Under the pieces are notes generated by a model that was given only the letters and a program-made list of their open reading frames with translations, was not told the DNA's origin and ran no database searches. 64,000 nt of DNA from positions 19,257 to 83,256 of the forward strand of contig SXOA01000065.1 in the NCBI GenBank assembly GCA_005778405.1, in the 5' to 3' direction. The translations under genes were made by a program, and so were the position numbers. The DNA is from Planctomycetaceae bacterium. Its GTDB lineage: Bacteria; Planctomycetota; Planctomycetia; Pirellulales; Pirellulaceae. Shown here in pieces: positions 37,437 through 46,190 of this stretch (within the stretch, counting starts at the first letter, position 1; each line of letters begins with the position of its first letter).

Positions 37437-39161
37437 ATGCCAGAGCAAATTCCAGCCCCTGCGAAGCCCCTGATTTGGGCGGCGACAGGGGACGTAAATG
37501 CCTTCTTTGGCTTGATGTTAGATAACATCGCCGATTTGCTGCTCATGGTCAGCTTGCTGACGGCGGTTTTTGCATTTCCTACAGACGTAGCCATCCGTTA
37601 CATGATTCCCGGGACGGCCATCGGGGTCATGGTGGGGGATTTGCTGTTCTTTTGGTTCGCCTTGCAGCTAGCGAAAAAGACCGGCCGCAGCGATGTGACC
37701 GCCATGCCGTTGGGACTGGATACGCCCAGCACCTTCGGCATGGTCTTTTTCGTGCTCGGCCCAGCATTTAATGCCGCGCTGAAGCACACGGACCTCTATC
37801 CGGATGCTCATGCGGCTGCCATCCATACGTGGCACATCGGAATTTGTTCCATTTTCATCAGCGGTTTGTTCAAGCTGGCGTGCTCTGTCGGTTCGGGCTG
37901 GGTGCGGCGGCTCTTTCCGCGGGCAGGACTGCTGGGCTCGCTGACGGCAGTGGCCCTGGTGCTAATCAGCTTTCTGCCGCTGCTGGAAATGCTGCAACTG
38001 CCGCTGATTGGCCTGGTAGCACTGGCGATCATTCTGACCACGCTCATCGCCCGCGTGCCGCTGCCGTTCAAGATTCCCGGCGCGCTCGGCTCGCTGCTCA
38101 TTGCTGGTGGACTGTATTACCTGATGCGTTATCTGGAGAGCGCGAATGTCTTGCCGCCGGCGCTCGTGCTCCCGCCCAGTCACGCGGAAATTGATCCGCA
38201 GCAGGCCCTGTTTCCCTATGAGTACTGGAGCGCGTTCCGCTTCCAGTGGATCTCCGCGATGAACGACACGCTCAAGTATCTGCCCATCGTGATTCCCTTC
38301 GCGCTGGGAACGGTCGTCGGCGGCATCGACTGCACCGAAAGCGCCGCAGCCGCGGGGGACGATTACGATACGTCCACCGTGATTGGGATTGAGGCCATCG
38401 CCACGATCGTCGCCAGCCTGTTTGGCGGCGTGATTCAAACGACCCCGTACATCGGGCATCCCGCCTACAAAGCGATGGGCGGACGAGCCGCTTACACGCT
38501 GGCAACCGCGCTGTTCATCGGCTCGGCGGGGCTGATTGGCTATTTCGGCTACCTCTACGTCTACATTCCCAAGCCGACGGTCTTTCCCATTCTCATCTTC
38601 GTTGGCCTGGAGATTACCGCTCAGAGTTTTTACGCCACGCCCAAGCGGCATTATCCGGCCGTTGCGCTGGCTTGCGTTCCGGCGCTGGCGGCTCTGGCAA
38701 TGATTTATGTCGATAAGATGCTGCCTCTGGGAGCCCAAATCGTTGGCACGCCGATGGAAGGTGAAGTGGGAACGCTTCGCATCCTAGCCAATGGCTTCAT
38801 CGTCACCAGCCTCCTCTGGTCGTCGGGGCTCGCCGCGCTGCTTGATCGCAAGCTATTCTGGGGGGCGGCGTTTTTTTTGACTGCCGCACTTTGTACCGCG
38901 TTTGGCATCGTTCATTCCCCCGCGCCGGGGAGCCCTTTGTTTCTACCATGGGAGGCGGGGGACATAACCGAAAAGATGCAGCCGCTGTTTGGCTTTTTTC
39001 CGAGCGCCCATTTCCAGACCGTCATTCCCTATGTCTCCGGCTATTTGGCGGTGGCGGTGCTGCTCATTCTTTGGGGCGGATACGACCGGCTGGCTGGCGG
39101 AAAACTGCTGCCGAAAACGAAGCCGGAGGTGGAGGACGAAGACGAAGAGCAGGAGGAATAG
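37437..39161 (+). CDS. NCS2/AzgA-like permease, multi-pass
   Basis: A 574-residue membrane protein begun at the ATG at 37437 (MPEQIPAPAKPL); an upstream TTG start at 37383 is unlikely. It has about 13 membrane segments. WAATGDVNAFFGLMLDNIAD, SDVTAMPLGLDTPSTFGMVF and the conserved TPYIGHPAYKAMGGRAAYTL recall the NCS2 nucleobase permease fold (xanthine/uracil/AzgA). MNDTLKYLPIVIPFALGTVV and GGIDCTESAAAAGDDYDTST also fit that family. It is larger than usual (about 450). Substrate not clear: purine or an anion. The Glu-rich tail (EVEDEDEEQEE) is cytoplasmic. A methyltransferase gene begins two bases after its stop. Confidence 0.82.
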   Translation: MPEQIPAPAKPLIWAATGDVNAFFGLMLDNIADLLLMVSLLTAVFAFPTDVAIRYMIPGTAIGVMVGDLLFFWFALQLAKKTGRSDVTAMPLGLDTPSTFGMVFFVLGPAFNAALKHTDLYPDAHAAAIHTWHIGICSIFISGLFKLACSVGSGWVRRLFPRAGLLGSLTAVALVLISFLPLLEMLQLPLIGLVALAIILTTLIARVPLPFKIPGALGSLLIAGGLYYLMRYLESANVLPPALVLPPSHAEIDPQQALFPYEYWSAFRFQWISAMNDTLKYLPIVIPFALGTVVGGIDCTESAAAAGDDYDTSTVIGIEAIATIVASLFGGVIQTTPYIGHPAYKAMGGRAAYTLATALFIGSAGLIGYFGYLYVYIPKPTVFPILIFVGLEITAQSFYATPKRHYPAVALACVPALAALAMIYVDKMLPLGAQIVGTPMEGEVGTLRILANGFIVTSLLWSSGLAALLDRKLFWGAAFFLTAALCTAFGIVHSPAPGSPLFLPWEAGDITEKMQPLFGFFPSAHFQTVIPYVSGYLAVAVLLILWGGYDRLAGGKLLPKTKPEVEDEDEEQEE

Positions 39162-39163
39162 CG

Positions 39164-39832
39164 ATGCCTCTTTCCCGCGTACTCGAAGTCGAGGTGATGG
39201 ACACCGCCTCCGAAGCGGCCGACTACAATTCGATGGACCATTCGGCGGTGAATAGGCTGTTCGCGGAGAATCTGCTGGCGACCGGTGTTTTCGGCGACAG
39301 AGAGCTCAGCATCCTCGACCTGGGGACCGGCACTGCTCTCATTCCCATCGAAGTTTGTCGCCGCACCGGCCGATGCCGCGTCCTGGCAGTTGATCTGGCG
39401 GCTCACATGCTGGAGTTGGCCCGGCAAAACGTGACCGCGGCTGGACTTGCCAGTCGCATCCGGCTGGAAAAAATTGACGCCAAGGCGCTGCCGTTTGTGG
39501 ATGGCCGGTTCGACGTCGTCATGTCCAACAGCATCATTCACCACATCCCCGAGCCGATCCGCGCACTTCAGGAAGCCGTGCGAGTCACAAAGACCGGCGG
39601 ACTCCTTTTCATCCGCGATCTGCTACGGCCGAACGATGAACAGACACTGGCGCAGCTTGTGGAGACTTACGCCGGCAGTGAAAACGCTCACTCCCGGCAA
39701 ATGTTCGACGACTCGCTGCATGCCGCGCTGTCGCTCGGCGAAATCCGCGGCCTCGTCACCGAGCTCGGCTTTCCCGCCGATTCGGTCCAGCCGACGAGCG
39801 ACCGCCACTGGACCTGGGTGGGAAGAAAGTAG
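39164..39832 (+). CDS. Class I SAM-dependent methyltransferase
   Basis: A 222-residue protein begun at 39164, with AGGAGG 8 bases upstream inside the end of the permease gene; the frame open to 38891 lies in the permease and is rejected. SAM-binding motif I is ILDLGTGTALIPIEVCRRTG, acidic residue in AVDLAAHMLELA, motif IV VVMSNSIIHHIPEP, and the following KTGGLLFIRDLLRP. This is the UbiE/COQ5-like Rossmann methyltransferase group. Substrate unknown. Tight coupling to the permease suggests cotranscription. Confidence 0.92.
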   Translation: MPLSRVLEVEVMDTASEAADYNSMDHSAVNRLFAENLLATGVFGDRELSILDLGTGTALIPIEVCRRTGRCRVLAVDLAAHMLELARQNVTAAGLASRIRLEKIDAKALPFVDGRFDVVMSNSIIHHIPEPIRALQEAVRVTKTGGLLFIRDLLRPNDEQTLAQLVETYAGSENAHSRQMFDDSLHAALSLGEIRGLVTELGFPADSVQPTSDRHWTWVGRK

Positions 39833-39856
39833 ACCGCGACTCCGTCGTCGCCTACC

Positions 39857-40654
39857 TTATAGCCCCAGCACGTCATACATGCTGTAGAGCCCAGGCTTTT
39901 TTCCAGCGATGAATTTGGCCGCGGCCAGAGCACCCATCGCGTAGCAGTCGCGATTGCCGGCTTTGACGGAGACCTCCAGCGTTTCCCCCAGCAGGCCGAA
40001 AATAATGGTGTGCTCGCCGGGGTTATCGCCGGTGCGGACGGCGTGATAGCCGATCTCGTGCGGGGGTCGTTTGCCGACGATTCCTTCGCGGCCGTGCGTG
40101 TGCAGCGTTTGTCCCATCACGCCGGAGATGATCTCGCCGAACTTGAGGGCGGTGCCACTGGGGGAGTCTTCCTTCATCCGGTGATGCCGCTCGATGATTT
40201 CCACATCCACGCCGCCGCCGTTGCCCTTGAGCGCGGCCCCGGCAGTGGCGACGAGTTTCATCGCGAGGTTTACCGTCAGGCTCATACTGGGGGACCAGAC
40301 AATGGGGATATGGACCGATGCTTCCGAAACTTGCTCCTTCTGGCGTTCGTTCAGGCCGGTCGTCGCCATCACCAGCGGCGTTTTGTGCTGTACGCAGATG
40401 CCGAGAATCCGCTCGGCAGCTTCGGGAATGGAAAAATCGATGAGGGCGTCGGCCTTCACATTCAGATGCGCCGCCAGCGGCACATGCAGCTCCATGATGC
40501 CGCAAGCCAGGCCAGCGTCCTTGCCAAGCTCCGGATGCTGCTCATGCTCGAGAGCCGCGACGACTTTCAATTGATGGTCGGTGCTGGCCAGCGCGATCAG
40601 CCGTTTGCCCATGCGACCGGCGGCACCGTGAATGGCGATGGAGGTGACACTCAT
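39857..40654 (-). CDS. dapB: 4-hydroxy-tetrahydrodipicolinate reductase DapB
   Basis: A 265-residue protein. NAD(P)-binding motif: IAIHGAAGRMGKRLIALAS. ALIDFSIPEAAERIL and LVMATTGLNERQKEQV contact the cofactor. The catalytic block IIERHHRMKEDSPSGTALKF contains the His/Lys pair and the PSGTA loop. The C-terminal GLLGETLEVSVKAGNRDCYA is standard. It reduces 4-hydroxy-tetrahydrodipicolinate in lysine/diaminopimelate synthesis. Length matches the family (about 270). Its leader holds a copy of the 40-bp repeat (40673-40720). Confidence 0.96.
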   Translation of the reverse strand: MSVTSIAIHGAAGRMGKRLIALASTDHQLKVVAALEHEQHPELGKDAGLACGIMELHVPLAAHLNVKADALIDFSIPEAAERILGICVQHKTPLVMATTGLNERQKEQVSEASVHIPIVWSPSMSLTVNLAMKLVATAGAALKGNGGGVDVEIIERHHRMKEDSPSGTALKFGEIISGVMGQTLHTHGREGIVGKRPPHEIGYHAVRTGDNPGEHTIIFGLLGETLEVSVKAGNRDCYAMGALAAAKFIAGKKPGLYSMYDVLGL

Positions 40655-40672
40655 GAACAGCAGGCGGAAGAG

Positions 40673-40720
40673 TTTTGAACAGAAGGGAACGGAGGTAACG
40701 AAGGAAGGCAGAGGAGAGGG
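40673..40720 (+). repeat. 40-bp repeat, copy A
   Basis: TTTTGAACAGAAGGGAACGG, then AGGTAACGAAGGAAGGCAGA. It matches copy B at nearly all positions and lies between the GxxExxY stop and the dapB start. Confidence 0.75.
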
Positions 40721-40726
40721 TTGAGG

Positions 40727-41146
40727 TTAGAACTCCTGTGGGTCTATGAGATTGGCACCAGGGATAATCAACCTTTTCACCCCGTCCACTAGTTTCGGCA
40801 CATGGAAATTGATCATGAGGCCGAGCGGCAGATCCAGGAGTTTAAGGTAAGAGATGGCTGCCGCGATGTGAACGGGCAGTACGTGTTCGACCGCCTTGAT
40901 TTCGATCAAAAGGCAATCTTCGACCAGGATATCAAACCTTAGATTCTCCTCAAAAACCACGTCCTTGTAGCGGATCTGCACGATTTTCTGTTTTACGGAG
41001 TTGAGATCCCGAAGTTTGAGCTCGTGAATCAGGCACCGCTCGTAAATGCTCTCCAATAGCCCCGGCCCGAGGATGCGATGCACCTCAATTGCCGCACCGA
41101 TGACAATTGAAGTGAGTTGGTCTGCACGGGCGTAAAGAGGATGCAT
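40727..41146 (-). CDS. GxxExxY protein, PD-(D/E)XK nuclease-like
   Basis: A 139-residue protein with the family signature GPGLLESIYERCL (Gly29, Glu32, Tyr35). VFEENLRFDILVEDCLLIEI, KAVEHVLPVHIAAAISYLKL gives the D...E-x-K order of the PD-(D/E)XK nuclease fold (PDDEXK_3). The ending NFHVPKLVDGVKRLI is typical. Family members are widespread but patchy, common in planctomycetes and other environmental bacteria; their function is not known. No signal peptide. The gene is bracketed by three copies of a 40-bp repeat, which suggests it moves as a unit. Confidence 0.88.
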   Translation of the reverse strand: MHPLYARADQLTSIVIGAAIEVHRILGPGLLESIYERCLIHELKLRDLNSVKQKIVQIRYKDVVFEENLRFDILVEDCLLIEIKAVEHVLPVHIAAAISYLKLLDLPLGLMINFHVPKLVDGVKRLIIPGANLIDPQEF

Positions 41147-41181
41147 GAAAACCTCCGTCGAAAAAAACGAAATAAGAGGAA

Positions 41182-41225
41182 TTTGAACAGAAGGAAACGA
41201 AGGTAACGAAGAAAGGCAAAGGGAG
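41182..41225 (+). repeat. 40-bp repeat, copy B
   Basis: TTTGAACAGAAGGAAACGAA, then GGTAACGAAGAAAGGCAAAG. A direct repeat of copy A and an inverted repeat of copy C, from which it is separated by 23 bases. Confidence 0.75.
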
Positions 41226-41248
41226 AATTAATCGATCGACCTTCCCAT

Positions 41249-41288
41249 TCCTCCCCCCTTCGTTCCCTTTGTTGCCTTCTGTTCAAAA
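41249..41288 (-). repeat. 40-bp repeat, copy C (inverted)
   Basis: Read on the minus strand: TTTTGAACAGAAGGCAACAA, then AGGGAACGAAGGGGGGAGGA. It agrees with copies A and B over the first 30 bases with about three changes, and forms an inverted repeat with B. Confidence 0.7.
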
Positions 41289-41307
41289 TTCTTCGCCTTT
41301 TGTCCCA

Positions 41308-42708
41308 TCAACTATAGAGATTGATGGCCTTCACGATTTCCCCCAGATCATTCGGCACAGCCACTGCCCGGTTGGCGAACGAGGCCCGCCGCACGCCGCG
41401 GCTGCCGAGGACTTTGTTGAATTGTTCCTGGTCGGTGGTGTGGTAAGCGACTGTGGCAGTGGGATCTTTCAACTGATGGCCGGTGAGGATGCAAACGACC
41501 CGCTCATCGGCGGAAATCACCCCTTGATCCCGCAGCAGCCGCGCCCCCGCGACGCTGGCCGCGCTGGCCGGTTCGCAGCCGATGCCGCCGGCACCGACTT
41601 TGGCCTTAGCATCGAGGATTTCCTGATCGCTCACCTGGCGGACCACTCCCTGCAGGTCGTCGAGGGCCCGCAAACATTTCCGCAGATTGACGGGGCGGTT
41701 GATCTCGATCGCGCTGGCGATAGTGTTCGCCTTGCGGCCGAGCTGGTCAAGTTCTTTGAAGTAGTGGTCGGCGATGCTCATGTTCGCCTGGCCGCCGTTC
41801 CAGCGCAGTCCGCGGCGCTCGTAGAGTTCATAGAGCGTGTCGGCTCCTGAGGCGTTGATCACCGCCAAGCGGGGAACACGATCGACTAGGCCGAGGGCTT
41901 TGAGTTCCGCGAAAGCTTTGCCAAAGGCGCTGCTGTTTCCCAGGTTGCCGCCGGGAACGACGATCCAGTCCGGTACTTCCCAGCGGAGGGCTTCCAGCAC
42001 GCGGAACATGATGGTCTTTTGCCCCTCCAATCGGAATGGGTTGACGCTGTTGACGAGGTAAATGCCCAGGTCGCGAGAGACCTCCTGCACGCGGGCCATG
42101 GCGTCGTCGAAATCACCGGCGATTTGAATGGTCAAGGCTCCGTAGTCGAGAGCCTGCGAGAGCTTGCCGTAGGAGATTTTCCCCGACCCGATGAAGATGA
42201 CTCCCTTGATCGTCCGCACCGACGCGCAGTACATGGCGAGCGACGCGCTGGTGTTGCCTGTCGATGCACAGGCCGCGCGTTTGGCCCCCGTTGCTCTCGC
42301 ATGGGTGAATGCCGCCGACATGCCGTTGTCTTTGAAGCTGCCGGAAGGGTTCATCCCCTCGTGCTGCAAGTAGAGCCGTCCCGGTTTCATGCCGACGAAC
42401 GAGCCGATGCTGTCCGACTGATGCAGAATCGTTTGTCCCTCGCCGACCGTGACCACGCTCTCGGGCTTGGCGAACGGAAGCAGTTCGTGAAAGCGCCAGA
42501 CGCCGCTGAAACGGAGCGGCTCATGGCGGCGGGACCAGGTTTCCTCAAACCAGCGAAGGCTCTTGGGAACGGCTCCCCGGTTCCAGTCGTACAGCACGTC
42601 CAGCAAATCCCCGCACTGGGGGCACGCCACCCGCACCTCCTCCACGCCGCAGGTGTAGCCGCAAGCTGGGCTGATGCAGCGCTGGAAGGCAAAATCGGAG
42701 AGGGGCAC
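41308..42708 (-). CDS. thrC: Threonine synthase ThrC
   Basis: A 466-residue PLP enzyme. The N-terminus has a zinc-ribbon-like stretch ([15 protein letters not shown]... ACPQCGD) seen in the thermophile/plant-type threonine synthases. PLP lysine: [20 protein letters not shown] (Lys in SFKD). [15 protein letters not shown] and [19 protein letters not shown] bind the phosphate of [23 protein letters not shown] is also standard. It converts O-phosphohomoserine to threonine. Transcribed toward the GxxExxY cassette and probably monocistronic. Confidence 0.95.
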   Translation of the reverse strand: MPLSDFAFQRCISPACGYTCGVEEVRVACPQCGDLLDVLYDWNRGAVPKSLRWFEETWSRRHEPLRFSGVWRFHELLPFAKPESVVTVGEGQTILHQSDSIGSFVGMKPGRLYLQHEGMNPSGSFKDNGMSAAFTHARATGAKRAACASTGNTSASLAMYCASVRTIKGVIFIGSGKISYGKLSQALDYGALTIQIAGDFDDAMARVQEVSRDLGIYLVNSVNPFRLEGQKTIMFRVLEALRWEVPDWIVVPGGNLGNSSAFGKAFAELKALGLVDRVPRLAVINASGADTLYELYERRGLRWNGGQANMSIADHYFKELDQLGRKANTIASAIEINRPVNLRKCLRALDDLQGVVRQVSDQEILDAKAKVGAGGIGCEPASAASVAGARLLRDQGVISADERVVCILTGHQLKDPTATVAYHTTDQEQFNKVLGSRGVRRASFANRAVAVPNDLGEIVKAINLYS

Positions 42709-42801
42709 GGCTGGAAAGGCTTACGGGGAAAGAAGTTGTTGCAAGCAATAGAGTCAGTCTAGGGGAGGGGCTGAAAACGAGCAAGGCGAACGAAGAAAGC
42801 C

Positions 42802-44139
42802 TTACCGCAGCGATTCCAGCGGCCGCAGCCGCATGGCGAGCAGCGAGGGGATAAGCCCGCCGAGCAAGCCCATCAGCAGCGCGACGAGCAGGCCGATGCT
42901 GATGGTGTCGCCGCTGACGAGGAGCTCGAGCACGACGTTCTTGCTGGAGCCTTGTCCGCCGCTGACAACGCTGGTGGCTTTCGTGCCGTGGACCAGGCAA
43001 CCGAACACGCAGCCGAGCGTCCCCCCGAAGAGCGCCAGCACCAGTGATTCGAGCAGGAAGGTGTAAAGCACCTCCAGCCGACTAAAGCCGAGGATGCGGA
43101 GAACGCCGATATCTTTGCTCCGCTGGCTGACGGCGGCGAACATCGTGTTCATCACGCCAAAGACGCCGCCGATGGAGAGAATTGCAGTGATGATGATGGT
43201 CGCGCCGAGAAACTGCTTGTTCGTCTGGGCCAGGCTCTCGAAATACTCCGTTTCGGTGTAAGCCTGCAAAGCGGAGTCCTTGTAGTCCTTGTTGAAGAAT
43301 TCCTTGACCTTCTTTGCCTCCTCAGGCCCCGCAGTGCGGACGACAACGGTCGAGTAGTTCTCCTCGCCAAAGGACTTGCCGATGCGAGCCCGCTTGGCCC
43401 AAATCTCACTGTCGAAAACGGAGCCGGTCGATTTGATTACGCCGACAATGGCCAGCCGCTCCTCGCCGAGCAGGAAGCTGTCGCCGACGTCCAGGCGCAG
43501 CTTGTTCTTGGCGCTCGCCAGAACTTCCTTCGTTCGATCGCGGCCAAACTCGCGGGCGATCCCTTCGCCGACGACCGCCTGCACCAGGTTCTGGCCGCCG
43601 GCCGCGCCCGCGATAACTCCTTCGCGGCTGAACCAATTACCGGAGAGGAGCGTGAGGCCGTGAACGCGGGCGCTCATCTCCGGGTCATCGACACCGCGGA
43701 CTTGCACAATCCGCCGCCGCGGACGGCCCGGGGCTGGGTTCTCCACCAGTTGGTTGCAGGAGATATATGTCTCGCGGCTGGCGAGGGGCAGGTTGCTCGC
43801 CTCGTCGCGCAGAATGCCCGGCTGCAACTCGATCTGCCCCACATCCGCAAAGCCGAGGTTGCTGAAGGCCTCATCGGTCGCCCCTTCAGACATCAGCATC
43901 ACGTTACCCGGCTGGCCGCTCTGCTCGGTCAGACGGAACATGCCGTTGACGAAGGCCAGCATTCCGGTCATCAGGGCGATGACCAGTGTGAAGGCCAGGC
44001 CGGTCATCAGCGTCGTCCGCCAGCGGACCGAGAGATTCCGCACGTTGTAGCGCACGGGAACTCGGCCAACGATGACGAGTAGCACCACCAGCGACATGCC
44101 GATGAGTAGCGGAATCAGGTTGGTGTAGGAAACGGACAT
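42802..44139 (-). CDS. ABC transporter permease, FtsX/MacB type (second)
   Basis: A 445-residue permease. The N-terminal membrane segment (LLIGMSLVVLLVIVGRV) is followed by the second (MTGLAFTLVIALMTGMLAFV), a large periplasmic MacB-PCD-like domain, and three C-terminal helices (FLGATIIITAILSIGGVFGV, FLLESLVLALFGGTLGCVFG, LLVALLMGLLGGLIPSLLA). SQRSKDIGVLRILGFSRLEV is the FtsX cytoplasmic coupling motif. No ATPase gene is adjacent, so the energising subunit must be elsewhere. A palindromic element (44144-44192) occupies the whole gap to the upstream permease gene. Confidence 0.92.
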   Translation of the reverse strand: MSVSYTNLIPLLIGMSLVVLLVIVGRVPVRYNVRNLSVRWRTTLMTGLAFTLVIALMTGMLAFVNGMFRLTEQSGQPGNVMLMSEGATDEAFSNLGFADVGQIELQPGILRDEASNLPLASRETYISCNQLVENPAPGRPRRRIVQVRGVDDPEMSARVHGLTLLSGNWFSREGVIAGAAGGQNLVQAVVGEGIAREFGRDRTKEVLASAKNKLRLDVGDSFLLGEERLAIVGVIKSTGSVFDSEIWAKRARIGKSFGEENYSTVVVRTAGPEEAKKVKEFFNKDYKDSALQAYTETEYFESLAQTNKQFLGATIIITAILSIGGVFGVMNTMFAAVSQRSKDIGVLRILGFSRLEVLYTFLLESLVLALFGGTLGCVFGCLVHGTKATSVVSGGQGSSKNVVLELLVSGDTISIGLLVALLMGLLGGLIPSLLAMRLRPLESLR

Positions 44140-44143
44140 GGAC

Positions 44144-44192
44144 GTAGGGCAGGCTGTGCCTGCCGATCGGAGTCAGGCACAGCCTGACCTAC
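44144..44192. repeat. Palindromic element between the two permease genes
   Basis: GTAGGGCAGGCTGTGCCTGC on the left and CAGGCACAGCCTGACCTAC on the right are near-perfect inverted arms. The element takes all but a few bases between the upstream permease's stop (44192-44194) and the next start (44139). It is related to the GTAGGCTTCCAGCCTGCC element at 13921 and 46133 in its outer bases and its CAGCCTG core. Confidence 0.7.
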
Positions 44193-45439
44193 TAGGCCAC
44201 TTTGGCAAATACTTCGGACACTTTCACGCGGCACGCCTGCCAGGCCGGACTGATGCTGCCGAGGATAGCAGCCGCTCCGCCGACGGCTGGTCCCCACCAC
44301 CACGCGGCGAGTGGAATATCGAACTTGGGGAAAAAGGCGATTGGAAAATCGATGCCACCAAAGATTAGGTTCACGACACAATAGGTTCCCCCCGAGCTCA
44401 GCAATCCCGATCCCACGCCGAGGAACAGCGATTCGCCCACCACCAGGATCACAATCTGGTAAGGCCGAAAGCCGAGAACCTTCATCACCGCCAGCTCCAT
44501 CCGCCGTTCGCGGACGCTGATGCTGATGGCGTTGGCGATGATGAGCGAGAGTGAAATCAAGGCCGAAGGTCCGAGGATCCACCGCATGCCCCAAAAAATA
44601 TCGCGAAATCCTTCGAGAAACGCCGCAATGGCATTCGACGAGACTTCGCACTTCACGGGAGGCGTACGGTAGTCGGACGAGGTCTCAATCTGCTCGGCGA
44701 CCTTGGCGTAGGCTTCTGGGTTTTCGACCTTCAGCCAAACCAGGTTCAGGGTCTTGTCAGCAAGAGGGTGCTTCTCGCCGCCATGCGTGCTGGGATACAC
44801 ATCCAGCGCGGCGTTGAGGTACTCGCAGTCGATGGCGGACGACTTGGCATAACGGGCGGTGGTAAACGAGCCGACGATCTCGAATTCCAGATTGATGCCG
44901 GAATAGTTGACGCCGTAGAGCATGATTTTGTCGCCGACGCGGCGGTCGATCTGCTTGAGGATGTCTTCCCCCATGATGATCGTGGCCCGGTTCCGCTTCA
45001 TCTTCTCCACGGCTTCCTCGAGCTGGCGGCGTTCCTCCCCTTGCAGCGCGTCCAGGCCGTCCATCATCGTTAGCAGCTTCTCGGGCTGGAGGGCGAAGGC
45101 GAACATCCGGAGCTTGGGGTCGCGGCGGGCCGGGTCCATGCTGCCGCCAAAGAACTGCCAGGTCATCGAATCGATAGGATGAATGTCTCCTTCCTCCTTG
45201 GCCGCTCCGTCCCGCAGGGAGGCCGAATAGGCCAGCGGCATCTGGCTGGGAAGTTGCCACTTCTCCGTGATGATGGCCTTGATGTTCTGCTTCTTGGGGT
45301 TGGTCTGATCGGCCAGGAATTGCAGGATGGACCAGACCAGCGTCACCACCAGCACCAGGGCAATCGTTCCCAACGACGTGAGGCTCGTTCGCAGCATGTT
45401 GCGGCGGACGTTCTTAAAGATGAGAAGGAGGAATTTCAT
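44192..45439 (-). CDS. ABC transporter permease, FtsX/MacB type (first)
   Basis: A 415-residue permease that begins three bases after the LamG-like gene's stop. The N-terminal helix is SLGTIALVLVVTLVWSILQF; a periplasmic domain (TIIMGEDILKQIDRRVGDKI) follows; the C-terminal helices are LGPSALISLSLIIANAISIS, VILVVGESLFLGVGSGLLSS and AAWWWGPAVGGAAAILGSIS. ISVRERRMELAVMKVLGFRP is the coupling helix of the FtsX family. Paired with the 42802 permease it would form the two-subunit membrane part of a MacB/LolCDE-like transporter for lipoproteins, toxins or envelope material. The ATPase is missing here. Confidence 0.92.
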   Translation of the reverse strand: MKFLLLIFKNVRRNMLRTSLTSLGTIALVLVVTLVWSILQFLADQTNPKKQNIKAIITEKWQLPSQMPLAYSASLRDGAAKEEGDIHPIDSMTWQFFGGSMDPARRDPKLRMFAFALQPEKLLTMMDGLDALQGEERRQLEEAVEKMKRNRATIIMGEDILKQIDRRVGDKIMLYGVNYSGINLEFEIVGSFTTARYAKSSAIDCEYLNAALDVYPSTHGGEKHPLADKTLNLVWLKVENPEAYAKVAEQIETSSDYRTPPVKCEVSSNAIAAFLEGFRDIFWGMRWILGPSALISLSLIIANAISISVRERRMELAVMKVLGFRPYQIVILVVGESLFLGVGSGLLSSGGTYCVVNLIFGGIDFPIAFFPKFDIPLAAWWWGPAVGGAAAILGSISPAWQACRVKVSEVFAKVA

Positions 45440-45442
45440 CGG

Positions 45443-46120
45443 CTACGGTTTCGCGGGCTTCTCGGCCTTCACTCCTCGCAGCACCACGTCATCCCAGTCG
45501 CTGGTGTCATCGAACGTGCCGATGCCGATCTGACCCCAGGCGAAGGTCTTATCCTTGGCAGTCATCACCGGCTTTTTCATGTCGTCGAAATAAATCTCAA
45601 TCGTCCCCTCCTTTACTCGGCGGACGATTTTAACGTTGTGCCACTTGTCGTCCCAGTTCGTGCCGTCGGTCGACGTGAGCGAGATCTTGGTACGCGGGGC
45701 GTTGTTGACGATGAAAATCTGATTGGCGTGGTCGTCTGCCTTCTTACCCAGATGGACGTAGTAGAAATGAGCCGGATCCTGGTAGCCGAAGACCAGCACG
45801 GCATCGCGATGGCCGTAGTCGGGATGAGTGCTGAGGACCTTGGCGGTCAGGTCGAAGTCTCCGGCGACGACGTCCTTGAGCAGAGCGACGTTCGTCGGGC
45901 TGCGATGCGGCGGCTTGTAGGTGGTTTCTTTGTTGTGCTGGCTGTAGACACTTCCCTTATCGGTTTTCTTGTGCGTCCATTGTTTCGCGTCTAGCGGTTG
46001 CCAGTGGCTGGCGTCCTGTTCGAAGTCTTCCTGGAAGAGGATGGGGAGTTCGTCGGCGGTGCCAGTGGCCAGCGAGAGGTACGAGAAAAGTATCGTCAGG
46101 CTGAGGACGCGATAGGGCAT
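45443..46120 (-). CDS. Secreted LamG/concanavalin-type domain protein
   Basis: A 225-residue protein begun at 46120 with AAGGAAA upstream. The frame to 46198 would translate the palindromic repeat at 46133-46190 and is rejected. The signal peptide is MPYRVLSLTILFSYLSLATG. The mature part is an all-beta jellyroll: LFQEDFEQDASHWQPLDAKQ, KDVVAGDFDLTAKVLSTHPD, VFGYQDPAHFYYVHLGKKAD, VKEGTIEIYFDDMKKPVMTA, IGIGTFDDTSDWDDVVLRG. This is the concanavalin-like/DUF1080-type fold, often carbohydrate-binding. It leads the operon with two ABC permeases. Confidence 0.88.
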   Translation of the reverse strand: MPYRVLSLTILFSYLSLATGTADELPILFQEDFEQDASHWQPLDAKQWTHKKTDKGSVYSQHNKETTYKPPHRSPTNVALLKDVVAGDFDLTAKVLSTHPDYGHRDAVLVFGYQDPAHFYYVHLGKKADDHANQIFIVNNAPRTKISLTSTDGTNWDDKWHNVKIVRRVKEGTIEIYFDDMKKPVMTAKDKTFAWGQIGIGTFDDTSDWDDVVLRGVKAEKPAKP

Positions 46121-46132
46121 GTGGTTTCCTTC

Positions 46133-46190
46133 GTGGGGTAGGCTTCCAGCCTGCCCAGAGTTTTCAGGGCAGGCTAGAAGCCTACCCCAC
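46133..46190. repeat. GTAGGCTTCCAGCCTGCC palindromic element, copy 2
   Basis: GTGGGGTAGGCTTCCAGCCT, then GCCC AGAGTTTTCA GGGC, then AGGCTAGAAGCCTACCCCAC: the arms are complementary with few mismatches. The outer 20 bases are identical to copy 1 (13921-13979) but for one base. It directly abuts the YchF-like gene's stop (46191) and lies 12 bases upstream of the LamG gene start. Confidence 0.78.

Larger units (their letters stand above)
40673..41288. mobile_element. Putative mobile cassette: GxxExxY gene bracketed by 40-bp repeats
   Basis: Three copies of a TTTGAACAGAAGGnAAC...-type repeat bracket one gene: A (40673-40720, plus), B (41182-41225, plus), C (41249-41288, minus). A and B are direct repeats either side of the gene; B and C form a large inverted repeat behind its start. 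The structure is that of a repeat-flanked cassette placed between dapB and thrC. No transposase is encoded. Confidence 0.55.
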
